Shown in pieces: positions 1 through 12,639 of a stretch of DNA of 64,000 bases (positions are counted from its first letter, which is position 1; every line of letters starts with the position of its first letter). The stretch is taken from the NCBI RefSeq assembly GCF_042477335.2, contig NC_091255.1, positions 36,000,501 to 36,064,500 of the forward strand, read 5' to 3'. This DNA comes from Ovis canadensis. Lineage: Eukaryota; Chordata; Mammalia; Artiodactyla; Bovidae. A program made the position numbers and the translations under genes. A model generated the notes under the pieces. The model saw nothing but the letters and a program-made list of their open reading frames with translations, had not been told where the DNA came from and made no database searches.

Positions 1-3000
1 CATCGTCTCCAACCTTGGCTCCCGCTTCGTTGAGCCTCCTGTGCTAAACATGAAGTTGGTCAGTGGCTCTTTCGCCTTCCAACCTGCTTCTCTGTCCCAG
101 TCTGCCGCCCGCGCTTCCTCGGTCTTTCCCGAGACCTCACCTGGCCTTCTGCCTAAGGTGACACCCTGTGCTGCTGGCAGGTGATGGAGGACTCGGCCCC
201 ACGGACCCCACTGGTGTTCATCCTGTCCCCCGGCGTGGACCCCACCAGTGCCTTGCTCCAGCTGGCTGAGCATACAGGCATGGCCCAGCGCTTCCATGCC
301 CTGTCTCTGGGCCAGGGCCAGGCCCCCATCGCAGCTCGGCTCCTCCGAGAGGGTGTGATTCAGGGTCAGTGTCTACCCAGTTCTTCTGCCCCCAACCATG
401 GCCCTGGCCCAACTGTCCACCAGCTCCCACCTGTCACCCTGCTGTCACTGCAGCTCCTGCTCCTCCAGAAGGCCTTGGGGGTTGGCACCTGAGCACTTGG
501 ACCCTCCCCCTAAACTAGCCCCTCAACCAGAGGAACAGTGGGGGGACAGAGGGGGCATGGGGAGTGGTTCCCACCACACCAGCACCTCCTTCCAGGACAC
601 TGGGTCTTCCTCGCCAACTGCCACCTGTCTCTGTCCTGGATGCCGAACTTGGATAAACTGGTGGAGCAGCTGCAGGTGGAGGATCCGCACCCTTCCTTCC
701 GCCTCTGGCTCAGCTCCAGCCCCCACCCAGACTTCCCCATCTCCATCTTGCAGGCCAGCATCAAGATGACCACAGAGCCACCAAAGGTATGGGCAAGTGT
801 AGGCAGCAGCAGTGCCCACGCTAGTGGGCCTATCTGTCCTCCTGGCCTCAGAGAGAGGTTGTAACCTTAGCTGCAAGGCTGCTTGTTTGATTCTTTTGTC
901 CTCTAAGAAATTCCACCTCTGCATGCCAAACTCTTAGAACATAGTAGTAATAGCTAACTTTTTTTGAGTGTTATTACATGCCAGGCATTGTTCTAAATGC
1001 TTACATTTATTAATTCATTTAACATACACGCCTATCAGGTAAGTACTATCAGCCCCATTTTACAGGTAGGAAACTGAGGCAAAGGAAGAGTATATAACTA
1101 GTGTGTGGACCTGTCAGCCCCTTCCTCCTCTGGACACTTCCTTACATTCTCTCCCTACTGTCACTTCCTGGCCTTTCTCCTTCCCTCCAGCTCTACTGAA
1201 ATTTTTATCTCCAGTACTACGAGGTCACCTTGGAATGCAATCAAACCAATCTTTTAGAATCTGATCATGTCACTACATCCTGCCCATTTACCTCTGCTTA
1301 AACTATTTTTGGAGAAGGCAGTGGCACCCCACTTCAGTACTCTTGCCTAGAAAATCCCATGGACAGAGGAGCCTGGTAGGCTGCAGTCCACGGGGTCGCT
1401 AAGAGTTGGACTGAGCGTCTTCACTTGCACATTTCACTTTCATGCATTGGAGAAGGAAATGGCAACCCACTCCAGTGTTCTTGCCTGGAGAATCCCAGGG
1501 ACAGAGGAGCCTGGTGGGCTGCCGTCTATGGGGCTGCACAGAGTTGGATACGACTGAAGCGACTTAGCAGCACCAAACTATTTTAGTAGCTTCTCATTGC
1601 TTTTAATCAAGTTCACAACCCTGTTCACATGGCCTGTGTGCCGCTGCGAGCACCTCTCCTGCTTTGTCTGTCGCAACTTTCCCCTTTGCTTTCTTTACCT
1701 ATACCATCAACTTTTAAAATTGTTTCGCTATTCTTCCTCGACAGACTGTGTTCTCCAGCCTGCTGCTTTTTCATACACTGTCCTCCCTATTTTCCTCCCC
1801 ACCCGCTTCTTTGCCTGTTCAGGTCTCAGTCCCACCAGCACTTTCTCAGGAATCCTCTTCACTGTTCCTTCTGACCTTCCGCTACAAGAACTTTACACCT
1901 ATTAGTATGATTCTGGTTAATACATGACTTCTCTTCTAGACTGTAAGCTCAAGAGGGCAGAGACCGTGTCTTTTTCGTCTCCCTCACCATTTTGCTTATC
2001 CTGTGACTAAAGCAGGGACCTGTTTGTAGTAGGTGCTCAATAAACGAGAACTGATCAGATGTACAGGCACGCAGATGTCTTTCATCATTAAATCCTTCTT
2101 TGGCCACCTTGGGGAAGCTGGCACAGTTGACTGTCCCCCCAATTTCCCTGACACACTCCTGGTCCCCCTTCTGTTTTTTGCAACATCATCGATTACTTCT
2201 GTGTTTCTTTCTCCTCCTGTCCTGTCCTCATTCTACATTTCCTCCCTTCACAAGTTGATGGAGAAACTGTCCTCTTCCTGATTTCAACCCCAATCCCCTT
2301 CTCTGGCTCCATTACTGAATTCAGTGCCAAGTATGAATTCCATCTGGTTACAAAGTATTTTTTGGCACTCCAGCACCATAAATTACTAGCTCTCAAAACA
2401 AGTCTTCAGCTCCTGCACGCAGATTATCTCCTTGGCCCATTTTTGTTAATCAGTCAGTTCAGTTGCTCAGTCATGTCTGACTCTTTGTGACCCCATGGAC
2501 TGCACCACGCCAGGCTTCCCTGTCCATCACCAACTCCTGGAACCTACTCAGACTCATGTCCATTGTGTCAGTGATGCCATCCAACCATCTCATCCTCTGT
2601 CATCCCCTATCCTCCTGCCCTCAATCTTTCCCAGCATCAGGGTCTTTTCCAATGAATTGGTTCTTCGCATCAGGTATCCAAAGTATTGGAGTTTCTTCAG
2701 CTTCAACGTCAGTCCTACCAATGAACACCCAGGACTGATCTCCTTTAGGATGGACTGGTTGGATCTCCTTGTAGTCCAAGGGACTCTCAAGAGTCTTCTC
2801 CAACACCACAGTTCAAAAGCATCAGTTCTTCAGTGCTCAGCTTCCTTTATAGTCCAACTCATATCCATACATGACTACTGGAAAAACCATAGCCTTGACT
2901 AGACGGACCTTTGTAGACAAAGTAATGTCTCTGCTTTTTAATATACCGTCTAGGTTTGTCATAGCTTTTCTTCCAAGGAGCAAGCATCTTTTAATTTCAT

Positions 3001-6000
3001 GGCTGCAGTCACCATCTGCAGTGATTTTGGAGCCTCCAAAATAAAATCTCTCACTGTTTCCATTGTTTCCCCATCTATTTGCCATGAAGTGATGGGACTA
3101 GATGTCATGATCTTAGTTTTCTGCATGTTGAGTTTTAAGCCAACTTTTTCACTCTCCTCTTTCACTTTCATCAAGAGGCTCTTTAGTTTTTTTTCTTCGC
3201 TTTCTGCCATAAGGGTGGTGTCATCTGTGTATCTGAGGTTATTGATCTTTCTCCCAGCAATCTTGATTCCAGCTTGTCCTTCATCGAGCCCGGCATTTCG
3301 CATGATGTACTCTGCATATAAGTTAAATAAGCAGAGTGACAATATACAGCCTTGATGTACTCCTTTCCCAATTTGGAACCAGTCTGTTGTTCCATGTTGT
3401 TAATGGCACCACTAATTTTTAAAAATCTGTGTTTAAAGTTGATTTTTATTTACCTTTATTTTCTTCTGTCAACAGAAGTAGTCTGTCTTCCTGTTAAAAA
3501 AATGTCAAACAGTTCAGATAAATGAATTGTCAAAGAGATGCAACCCTTCTTTTTTAATTCGTTAAGAGCCTTTCTTATTGCCTTCTAAGAGAGGCATGTG
3601 CCTTGTAGCCAGAGGGCCCTCTGTTGGCTGAACCGCGTGATGGGTAGAGTTGTGTTGGCCCTGAGGTAGGTGCTGTTTAGGTCGGTTTAATAAGCAGTAA
3701 GCATGGAGACAATGAATGGGAGCAAATTCCATGAGGAAAGAGGAACCAGACAGGATGGCTTTGCAGTGGGTGGGTCACCAGGGGAGAGAGTCCTGTTGGA
3801 GGTCAGCCCGGGAGAGCTGTCCATGAAGGGCTGCCTGCTGGTGATGCAGAACCTTCCTGCAATTCACCAAACCTTCTGAGAAAGGACATTCAGGTGTGCT
3901 TGGTGCAACTGAATTCCTTTTAGAAGCTGACAAAGAGGCCAATATTTAAAAAATTTTTTTTGAAAATAACTTTAAGTTTACAGAAAAGTTGTAAGAATAA
4001 TAGTACAGAGAACCCCCTATACGTTACCCAAATCCATCTGTAGTTAACATTTTGTCCCACTTGCTTTATCATTTGATCTCTGTTTTTCTCTCTCTCCACT
4101 CATACTTCTGAAACATTTGAGAGTAAATTGTATATCCTGGCCCTTTACTGCCACATACTGTAGTGTATTTCAGTGGAAAGGACTCACTCCTAAGAATCAG
4201 GGTGTTCTCTTATATAACTGCAACACGGTTGCTGATTTCAATAAATTGATACACTATTTTAATCTAAATGTATTATGTGTTCCAATTTTGTTAAGTGTTG
4301 CAGTTATCATATACATATACAGATGGGTTTCTAGGCCCTTTATGCTGTTCATTGATCAAGTTGTTTATCCTGGGGTCAATATACACTGTATTAATTACTC
4401 TCTAGCTCTATAATAATTCTTGATGGCTGGGGAAGGCAAATCCTGCTACCTTATTCTTCTCTAGGCTATTCCTGATCTTTTATTCTCTAACATAAATTTT
4501 GGAATTAGCTTGTCAAGTTTCACCAAAAAAGTCCTATTGATCAATTTGGGGGAAATCAACATCTTTAGCATATTGAGCTTCTCAATCAATGAGTATAGTA
4601 GGTCTCTCCATTTATTCTTTCTTTTAATAAAATTTTGTAAAGTTTCTAAAGATATATACATTTATATTAGATTTATTCCTTGGTGCTTTACATGACTTGA
4701 TGATGTTATAAATGATAGTTTTAAAAATCAGATTTTCATTTTGTTCTCGGTCTAACCAATGTTCTTACGTCTGTTTTCTCCCTGCTCCCTTTTGTCCATC
4801 ATGATGAATCTCCTTAGAACACTGTTTCAATGTATCACTGTCCTATTCAAGACAGAAATGGCTCCAGGGTTCCTGGTGTATCGAGTTCAGTCGGCTCAAA
4901 CTGCCCTTCTTACTGTATCGCCATCTACTCCCGGTCCTTCTTACCCTATCTGAGTGCTTCACTTGATTTCAGTTAGATCCTCTTCTCACTTTATCTTCCC
5001 TTCGTGCCTTTATTCCTCCAGTTCTTCCCATCTCTGGGCAGCCAAGGCCCTCCTCTCAGCCTCGTTACATCCTTCCTATTTGTAAGACTTAGCCAAACCC
5101 CAACCTGCTTATGAAGCCTGATAAATCCAAGCATGTAGCTCATTCCTGTTTAATGATATGTCACTATATACTAACCCTTTGCACAAAATTATGTACATTT
5201 CTTATTAATTCTGCCACGTCAGGTCTTAGTTGTGTCACACAAGATCTTACATTGTGGCATGTGGATTCAGTAGTTGCGCTGCAAGGGCTTAGTTGCTTGG
5301 CGGCATGTGGGATCTTAGTTCCCTCACTGGGATCACACCCACATCCCCTGCATTGCAAGACAGATTCTCAACCAACGGACCACGAAGGAAGTTCCCATGT
5401 TTGTGTTTTTGTTCATATTTTTTGGCACTCACAAATTGAGTTGGCCTACCCACCACTGAGAACATCGCAGTTGAGGGGGATCAAGGAGAGGGGGTGGAGA
5501 CGAGAAGGCAGGGCTGCCATGAGTCCATACAGCGCCTGCATGTGAAGAGGAGGACAGCAAGCCCTGTGGATGAGTGCATGTCTTGGCATGCAGCTCAAGG
5601 GCTGGATTTCAACCTTCACTCATTTCTTTAGCCAATGAGTGCCCTTATGCAGTGAGCAACCTTCACAACTGAACACGGTGATGCTAGTGTTGGGGCCATG
5701 CAAGACGCATGTCATCCCATCTCTGTACTTCCTTGTCCCCAGGGCCTAAAGGCCAACATGACCCGTCTTTACCAACTGATGACAGAGCCACAGTTTTCCC
5801 ACTGCTCCAAACCCACCAAGTATAAGAAGCTGCTGTTCGCACTGTGCTTCTTCCACTCTGTGTTACTTGAACGCAAAAAGTTCCTGCAGCTTGGCTGGAA
5901 CATCATCTACGGCTTCAATGACTCTGACTTTGAGGTTTGTGCTGACCAGGGTCCCTCACCCCACCCTCCCTCCTTACACTGTCTGCCCCAAGGCTGCCCT

Positions 6001-8619
6001 GCAGGAATCATCACTGACTGGAAGCCCCTGGAAGAATTCCTGCCATAACTCTGTGTGGGGCTGGGGGTGTGGGCTGGGGCCACGCACAGGTGTCAGAGAA
6101 CTTGCTGAGCCTCTACCTGGACGAGTATGAGGAGACACCCTGGGATGCACTCAAGTACCTCATCTCCGGGGTCAACTATGGTGGACACGTCACGGATGAC
6201 TGGGATCGGCGCCTGCTGACCACCTACATCAATGACTATTTCTGTGACCAGGCTCTCTCGACCCCCTCCTACCGGTGAGGGGGGCACTGAATGGGGTGCC
6301 AGGTGGCAGGATTGGGGGTAGGGGCAGTGTTTGAGGAGTGAATGGGAGATTGACTTGGGGGGCAAAGTAAGAGCAGAGAGTTGGATGGATAGGGCCTTGG
6401 CCTGGCATGGGAGCCCCAAGTCCCCACAGTACAGTGATAATTCTGCACTGACTCCCCAGGTTGTCAGTGTTGGAGACCTATTTTATCCCCAAGGATGGGA
6501 GCCTGGCCTCGTACAAAGAGTACATTAGCATGTTGCCTGGCATGGACCCCCCAGAGGCTTTTGGCCAGCACCCCAATGCCGACGTGGCCTCCCAGATCAC
6601 AGAGGCACGCACTCTCTTTGAGACTCTGCTTTCCCTGCAACCCCAGATTACACCCACCAGGGCTGGAGGCCAGAGTCGGGAGGAGAAGGTAAGGACAGAC
6701 AGTCACCTGGGGGAGGGAAAGCAAGGCGGAAGAGAGGTCTACACTCAACGCTCCTGCCTCGGCAGGTCCTTGAGTTGGCTGCCGATGTGAAACAGAAGAT
6801 CCCGGAAATGATCGACTATGAGGGGACCCGAAAACTACTGGCTATGGACCCCTCCCCACTCAATGTGGTCCTTTTGCAGGAGATTCAGAGATACAACAAG
6901 CTGATGGAGACCATCCTGTGAGATGGGGGGAGGCGGGGCTCTGTGGAACGCAGGGAGGGGGCAAGAGGAAAGGCCTTCACGGCCTGCCTAGGATGGCTCT
7001 CCCAGGCCCATCCCATCCATAACCCTCCACCTTTCCCCATCCAGCTTCTCACTGACAGACCTAGAAAAAGGCATCCAGGGCCTCATCGTCATGTCTACCA
7101 GCCTGGAAGAGATTTTCAATTGCATTTTTGATGCCCATGTCCCTCCGCTCTGGGGAAAGGTAAGATTATCTGTTGATCCTTCTCCAACAATGAACTCTCC
7201 TTTTACTCCGGGACCCGCAGCCTCCTGGTCCTAGGGAAGCCTATAGCAGAAAGCAGTGAGCCTGGGCTTTGGAGTCAGACAGGTTCAAAGTTGAAATCTG
7301 ACTCTGCCCTTCACTGACTGACTTTGCAAAGTTATTAACATAGCAACTTACCCAGGGCAAGTTTCTAAGTTTCTCCAAGGATGTTTCAAGGATTCCTGGT
7401 ACTGTGCACCTTAAAAGGCGCTTCATTAATGGTAATTGGTTAGCATTGCTGGTGCTATTGTTAACAGTTGTCATTTTATGCTTCTTTCCTGGAAATTGGC
7501 TTTTGGAGAGCTTTGCCGAACTATGGTTTGGGGAACAGGGGCTGACACCATATATTCTTCTATCTGCTTCAAGTGTTCACAGTAAGAATTTGAATGCATG
7601 AATAAGTGAATGAATAAACACACACTATCTCCTGCTCCAGGCCTACCCCTCACAGAAGCCATTGGCTTCATGGACCCGAGACTTGGCCATGCGTGTGGAG
7701 CAGTTTGAGATGTGGGCCAGCCGGGCACGGCCTCCTGTGATCTTCTGGCTGTCTGGCTTCACCTTTCCCACTGGCTTCCTCACTGCCGTGCTGCAGTCGT
7801 CAGCTCGCCAAAACAATGTGAGCCACATGGACAGTGTGATGGGAATGGATACTGATGATACGTATTTGCTCTCCTCTGTATGTGTGGGAGGATCCTCCCT
7901 TATTCTCACCTTCAATCTCCAGATTTCAGTGGACAGCCTCTCTTGGGAGTTTATTGTTTCCACTGTGGACGACAGCAACCTAGTGTATCCACCCAAGGTG
8001 GGTGCCACATGTTCTTAGGGCTCTGAGCAGAGGGGAGTCTGGTGGAGGAGGAGGGGCTGGCAGCAAAGGTGGGAAACGACTGGTTGAGAGGGAGGGGAGG
8101 AAAGAGGTGGCAGGACAGGGGTGGGGGCATTGGCAACTGAGGGTCTGTATTTACCCCCAACCTGTCCCCATGTCTCTCCAGGACGGTGTCTGGGTTCGGG
8201 GTCTATACCTGGAGGGTGCTGGCTGGGACCGGAAGAACTCCTGCTTGGTGGAGGCAGAGCCCATGCAGCTTGTCTGCCTCATGCCCACCATCCACTTCCG
8301 GCCTACTGAGAGCCGCAAGAAGAGTGCCAAGGGTGGGACAGTTTGCCCCCTCCCTAGTTTGCATCCTAACCCAGCCTCTGCTCCACCCCTCCCCTCCCAC
8401 CTGCTCCTGCCTTGCTTTCCCAGTGGCCCCAGGGTCTGACTCATTCTCCTCTCCTTTCCTGCAGGCATGTACTCCTGTCCCTGCTATTACTATCCCAACC
8501 GGGCAGGCAGCTCAGACCGCGCATCCTTCGTTATTGGCATCGACCTCCGCTCTGGGACCATGACCTCTGATCACTGGATCAAGAGGGGCACTGCTCTACT
8601 CATGAGCCTGGATAACTGA
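1..8619 (+). CDS. DNAH2: DNAH2, dynein axonemal heavy chain 2, C-terminal part (5' truncated by window)
   Basis: Twelve exons encode the last ~620 residues of an axonemal inner-arm dynein heavy chain (ciliary/flagellar motor). Exons: 1-58, 181-364, 596-786, 5743-5934, 6090-6274, 6460-6688, 6766-6917, 7045-7159, 7641-7817, 7923-7997, 8182-8332, 8465-8619 (TGA 8617-8619). All junctions are GT-AG and the phases join without a frameshift. The first exons carry AAA6-type motifs ([15 protein letters not shown], then [15 protein letters not shown]). The later exons are the dynein C-terminal domain, with the conserved [22 protein letters not shown] and the tail ending in [10 protein letters not shown]. 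The family is ~4,400 residues, so most of the gene lies upstream of this window. The 5-kb intron 787-5742 is filled with old repeats plus a BovB fragment. The first coding base in frame is position 2; base 1 is the end of a split or preceding codon. Confidence 0.97.
946..1087. repeat. MIR-like SINE remnant
   Basis: The stretch shows the MIR pattern: loss of tissue-type text is replaced by 'catgccaggcattgttcta', 'ttaattcatttaa' and the tail 'ccattttacag...gaaactgaggc'. It lies in the large DNAH2 intron. The family call is by eye. Confidence 0.65.
1190..2055. repeat. L2-like LINE remnant split by a Bov-A2 insertion
   Basis: Two halves (about 1190-1309 and 1575-2055) read as one ancient L2-type 3' end, finishing in the typical 'gactgtaagctcaagagggcag ... 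taggtgctcaataaa' tail. The halves are separated by a young SINE. The duplicated target AAACTATTTT flanks that SINE at 1300-1309 and 1575-1584. Confidence 0.6.
1310..1574. mobile_element. Bov-A2 dimeric SINE with target-site duplication
   Basis: Two successive monomers start 'ggagaaggcagtggcaccc' (1311) and 'ggagaaggaaatggcaaccc' (~1449). Each is followed by 'cagtactcttgcctag/ggagaatccc' and 'ggacagaggagcctgg'. The insert ends 'gaagcgacttagcagca'. This is the Bov-A2 architecture, which is restricted to ruminants. The 10-bp duplication AAACTATTTT marks the insertion. Confidence 0.85.
2451..3402 (-). mobile_element. BovB (RTE-type) LINE, truncated 3' part, antisense
   Basis: Read on the minus strand, this ~950-bp block encodes fragments of the RTE reverse transcriptase. 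They include a [18 protein letters not shown]-like stretch and the catalytic YTDD variant of YxDD. The block ends in the BovB 3' tail, which appears on the plus strand as 'cagttcagttgctcagtcatg' at ~2455. Frameshifts break the ORF into overlapping pieces (2621-2809, 2837-3085, 2959-3342), so it is dead. BovB is abundant in ruminants, which supports the host assignment. Confidence 0.85.
3940..4745. repeat. Old L1 LINE fragments
   Basis: AT-rich text typical of ancient mammalian L1, including 'gaaaataactttaagtttacagaaaagttg' and a degraded antisense ORF2 part around 4420-4700. No intact frame is present. The rest of the intron (3403-3939 and 4746-5214) shows no structure I can name. Confidence 0.5.
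5215..5397 (-). repeat. CHR-type tRNA-derived SINE, antisense
   Basis: 'ggcatgtgggatcttagttccc' followed by 'accaacggaccacgaaggaagttccc' is the reverse complement of a CHR-family cetartiodactyl SINE. In the forward sense that family starts 'gggacttcc...ggtggtccagtggtta'. Confidence 0.7.
7235..7480. repeat. MIR-like SINE remnant in DNAH2 intron
   Basis: 'gggctttggagtcagacaggttcaaa' and 'gactctgcccttcactgactg' are MIR hallmarks. The element lies between the exons ending 7159 and starting 7641. Divergence is high. Confidence 0.6.
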
Positions 8620-8822
8620 GAGGGCCTCCTCTTCTTTTCGTTTGGGGTGGGGGTGGGGGGGGTTGGTGAGGGTCGAGGACTTCAGGAGCCAAGGCTGATA
8701 ATGTACCTCGGACAGAGACTAGGCTTCACTCAGGCCTTTACCTCGGTTGAATTTGTCACGTGATGAGGCCCTGGTAATACCTAGTCGTGTTGATCGTTAA
8801 GAATTTTCTCGGAGCTCAGCTC

Positions 8823-8828
8823 AGTAAA
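8823..8828 (+). terminator. DNAH2: Candidate DNAH2 polyadenylation signal (AGTAAA)
   Basis: AGTAAA, a weak AATAAA variant, lies ~205 nt after the DNAH2 stop. No canonical AATAAA occurs between the stop and the CpG-rich region that starts near 9.0 kb. This is the best visible candidate, not a proven site. Confidence 0.3.
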
Positions 8829-9179
8829 ACACCCCCGACCACAAGCCCCAAGTCTCTCAATGGGATGGCTGGGGTTTGGGGGGAGGGGGGGTAGTCGGGA
8901 GGAAGCCCAAGGCCTACAAAGGATGAGCGCTCCTGTGGGCTGCTGCCGGATAGGGAAAGCAGCAAGGGAAGTGGGAGGTCTGGAGAGGGAGAGGAGGCGT
9001 GGCCTCGGCGAATGGGCAGGGCAGTGGGGCCTAAAGAAGGTGTGGCTAAATCTCTGGGCAGGACTTGAGCGGGTGGGGCTGGGCTTACTTTGGAAGGGCG
9101 CGTGATCCGAATGGAATAGGGGTTTGTCAGGCAGGGGTCCGTGCTGGACCCCTACCTTGCATCTTGAACCCTGCACCCC

Positions 9180-9560
9180 GCATTCGGCATCATATTCGGC
9201 ACGTGTGCAGAGGCGAGCGGGGCCGGCAGAAAGCGGGGCGGAGCCCGGGAAAGGGACTCCCGGCGCGAGAAGGGGCGGGACCATGAGAAGGGGCGGGGCT
9301 GGGGCGCGGGGGGTGGGGGGGCGGTGTTTGTGTTGGAAAATCCAACTGCGCCACGGGGCGGAGCGGCCCCCCCAGCCCCGACCTGGGAGAAGGGGGGGCC
9401 GCTCGACCCCCTGGGCGACCTTGGGGAACCTGAACACCTGGGACACCCCAGAACCAGGTAACGGGGAGCCGCGAGGGTGTCTGGAAAGAGGGAAACCGTC
9501 TCGGCGCAGGGGGGGCGGGACGCCTGAGGCGCAGGATGGGTAGAGATGAGGATGGACGTT
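9180..9560. promoter_or_regulatory. CpG/GC-box-rich block downstream of DNAH2
   Basis: Dense CpG and repeated GGGCGGGG/GGGGCGG boxes (for example around 9235, 9270 and 9290) mark a CpG-island-like promoter or enhancer. A consensus donor (CCAG|GTAACG) at 9458 could end a non-coding exon. No protein-coding frame here looks real. Sequence from 8829 to 9180 and 9560 to 10250 holds only GC-rich non-coding DNA. Confidence 0.45.
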
Positions 9561-10249
9561 CGGGTCTCTGGAGAGGCACTGGGAAGAAGACTGGGTGCAG
9601 GACGTCTGGATCCTCTAGAAGAGGTTAGGGCGGCGTGAGGGAAGAACTGGGCGGCAGATGTCTTGGGTTCCGGATGTTGAGGGGGCCCTGAAAGGACTCC
9701 CTGTCCCTATTGGGCTGGGATTCCCCTTCCCGACACTAGGGCGGGGGCGCAGCGCTGCGGTCCCTCTCTGAAGGGCAGGACTAAAGGTCAGGGTTTGCAG
9801 TTGGACTCTTGAGGGCGGGTGTGGTCAGAAAGGGATGTGTCTCAGGTCCTGGGGCCGCGTTAAGCCTCCCTTTGGTTCTTCCCACGGATGAGGTGTGTAG
9901 CCTCAGCTGTGACTCTCACACCGGCAGCCCCGACGGTCTCCCAGCGGTAGCTTTCGCCCCATCCCTTCCGCGGCACCTCACCCCGCTGCACTCAGCCTCA
10001 CCGCGCTAGTACCCCATCCCCGGTCCTGCCCCCACTCTGCCACCTCGGGTTACGAGCTCACCCAGCTCGGGCCCTTCTCCACTGAACCTTCGCGACGTAG
10101 CCGCGAGATGGCGAGAGCGAGACGCGCACAGCGCGACTCAGGGTTCTGGGGTGGGGGATGTGGCCTTGAAAACAGCCGAAGCTCCCTGCTCGGCCAGAGG
10201 GAAAGGTGGGCTGAAGTGCTTGTTTGACTTCCTGTCATCTCGGCCCCCT

Positions 10250-10560
10250 CACAGGAAACTGAGGGCGGGAGGGCGAAGGGCAGGGGCGGGAGAGGGGCTC
10301 AGGGCTCATTCTCCGCCTCCCCTATCTGCGATAAATAGTGGGGAGGGGGCACGCGGGCAGGTTACTAAGCAACGGAAATTCGCTTCCTGTCGGCTGCGGC
10401 TTGTGGCTGACTTAGGATGGGAGTTGGCAGGGTGGGGGGCTGGGAGACCGCGGCGAAGGTCGAGGGCAGGTCGCCAGGTTCTCGAGACACAGAGAGCCCT
10501 AGGAGGAAGCCGGGGAGCAGCGAGCTGCGCTGCCACAGAAACGGACTCGGCGTGAGTCCG
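10250..10560 (+). promoter_or_regulatory. KDM6B: CpG-rich candidate upstream promoter/first exon of KDM6B
   Basis: A GC-rich block with an RFX X-box match (GTTACTAAGCAAC, 10361-10373), an ETS-type CTTCCTG just after it, and a strong donor GTGAGT at 10552. This could be the first, non-coding exon of a long KDM6B transcript, since the human locus also has upstream starts. Without RNA evidence the exon start is unknown and the link to KDM6B is inferred. High CpG density continues to ~11330. Confidence 0.4.
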
Positions 10561-11959
10561 GAGGGAGGCGGGACCCAGGAGCAGTGATGAGCTCCGCTCC
10601 CCTTCCCTCTTGGGGGTTGCTTGCCCTGTTGCCAGAGTAACTGGAGAGCTAGACTCCGGGGCCAGATTCCCGAACTCGCGCGTCCGCCCAATCGGCTCCA
10701 GCGGCTGCCCCTGACATCAGGACCTTGGCAGCCAATGTGGAGGAGGCATCTTAGAGCGAAAGGAAGAGAGACAGGGGAGGGGAGGGGTGGAGGCGGGGAG
10801 GGGGGAGCTGCCCGGGGCCCGCACGTGCACTCCCACACGCTCGCGCCCACCCCCCTCCCTCCGCCGCACGCGCCCGAGTACCCCACCCTGCGCTTGCGCG
10901 GCGAGTCAGCGCTCACCGCGCGCCCCCGTTTCTCCTTTCTAGAGACTCGATTCGCAAAAGAGTACCGGGCTGCGCTTCTCAGCCTCTGGGGACCCAGACG
11001 TCTGGGTCCGCTAGCCTTCTTCCTAGGGGTCTCGAGCAGTTAATGCCCAGCCTGGCGTGGGAGGAGCCAGCTACCTGTTCCCCACCCCAGCTGGCGCCCC
11101 ACTCTCCCAGGTGGGCTGGGCGGAGCTGTGGTTTCCGGCCCCATATGCTTCGCCGCTGCCGTCCCGGGCTCTGGCTAAAGTTGCCTCCCCAAGAGGAACC
11201 GAACGGGTATCAGCGCCCCTTCCCGAGGCTTCACGCGCTCGGGCCCGGCTGCTGTTGGCAGCAGGGAAGGGCTCTGCGGGGAAGCCCCGGACGCCCCAGG
11301 TGATTCTTCCCGCACCATCACAACCCGTCTTCGCGTGAATTCCTCCCCTTGGTGTGCACCGAGATCTTTCCCATCCTTAACGTTTCTTCACCACTCGCCC
11401 TGGTGCTCTTTGCACCTCCCTCGGCTCCTTTCGGGCTGTCTCTCCCGGTCCTCACTTGTCCTTCTCGGCTTCTCTCAGTTATATAACTCTTCCTCTCGCC
11501 GTGTCCTGATTTCAACTCCACAGACTCCGCCCTGGAACAGCGCGGGGAGGGGCAGGAGTGTTGGGACCCAGACAGATTCCGGCTGGCGGCCGGCTGGGCA
11601 CAGGGGATCCCGCTGATGGGAGACGGAGCCCCGCGGGACCTGGTGCCCCCGCCCCCCACCTCCTGCCCCCCCCTACGCGAGATCTCGCTCAGGAGAGAGA
11701 AGGCACAGTATCTCAGAGGCGTGTCGGGACTCCGTCAGAAATGTGGGTTGGGAGGTCAGGGCTGGAGGCGGAGAGGAGGAGCCGAGAGGCCCGAGTCCCT
11801 GGGATTGGAGCCGCGTAGGGGGCAAAAGATAAGGGCGGGACGCCTGGGTTCCTTCCTTCCTCTCCTTTTTGGGTTCCCAGAATTCCTGAGGCTATTTCCC
11901 AGGAAGCTTAGCCCGCGGCTCCTCTCCGCCCCTCGGGGTCAAAGGTCTGTGTTAAAGGT

Positions 11960-12010
11960 GGCCTGGGATGATGTCACCCGTGCACGTGCCCTGGGATAGT
12001 TGCCAGGCGA
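11960..12010 (+). promoter_or_regulatory. CRE-like, E-box and X-box-like motif cluster
   Basis: Within 45 bp are TGATGTCA (CRE-like, ~11968), CACGTG (~11983) and GTTGCCAGGCGAT (11999-12011; one mismatch from the X-box consensus). It sits at the edge of a CpG-rich block and is probably a cis-regulatory element. Its target gene is not visible from sequence. Confidence 0.35.
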
Positions 12011-12639
12011 TGAGGCCTCCACCCCTTTCCATTCCAGCCCCTCCCCCCACCACAACCTCCGCCCCGAGTCCAGCTGCAGCCCCGTGCCATCTTTCCCCCT
12101 CCTCCGTTCCCTTGGCCTTAGCGTCCTGCAGGTGGGAAACCCTGGCCTGGAGTTTTTGAGGGGGAGGGGCAGGGGTGTGGTGTGGTGGACTTTGCCCGTT
12201 TGCTGGGCTAAGCGAAGCTTGGGTCACTTTTCCCTAGATTGACACAGAAGAGCTTTCCCTCCAAGCCCCCTGTACCCCCTGGAAAGAGCCTCCCAGCAGT
12301 CTTTTTACTTTCCCACCTGCTGCATTGCCAAGAGGCTCATGGCCCCCACCCCCATATTGAGTTGAAGTGGGAGTGGTTGCCAGCCCCCTGGCTGTGTGGT
12401 ATACATCTGGACGCCAGCTCAGCCCTGACCTTAATCAGTGGCACCCCACCCCCACCAGTGAGGAAAGGGGTCAAGAAACTATATGAGACTGAAAAGTCAG
12501 GGTCTTTATTCTGTGTAAGTGTGTGGATCTCTCTCTTGAAGGAAGGGGACTCAGTTGATAGCTACGGCGGCCCTTCTCTGTTAAGTCCTGGGGTTGCTAA
12601 TGGTATTGGAAAAAATTGGTTTCTCTTTTCCTGTACCTT

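Noticed and set aside
2959-3342. Reverse-transcriptase-like ORF as a live gene
   Set aside because: It is a truncated, frameshifted BovB LINE fragment inside a DNAH2 intron.
8781-9446. Minus-strand frame of 221 codons downstream of DNAH2
   Set aside because: CpG-island artefact; Pro/Arg-rich composition, no recognisable domain.
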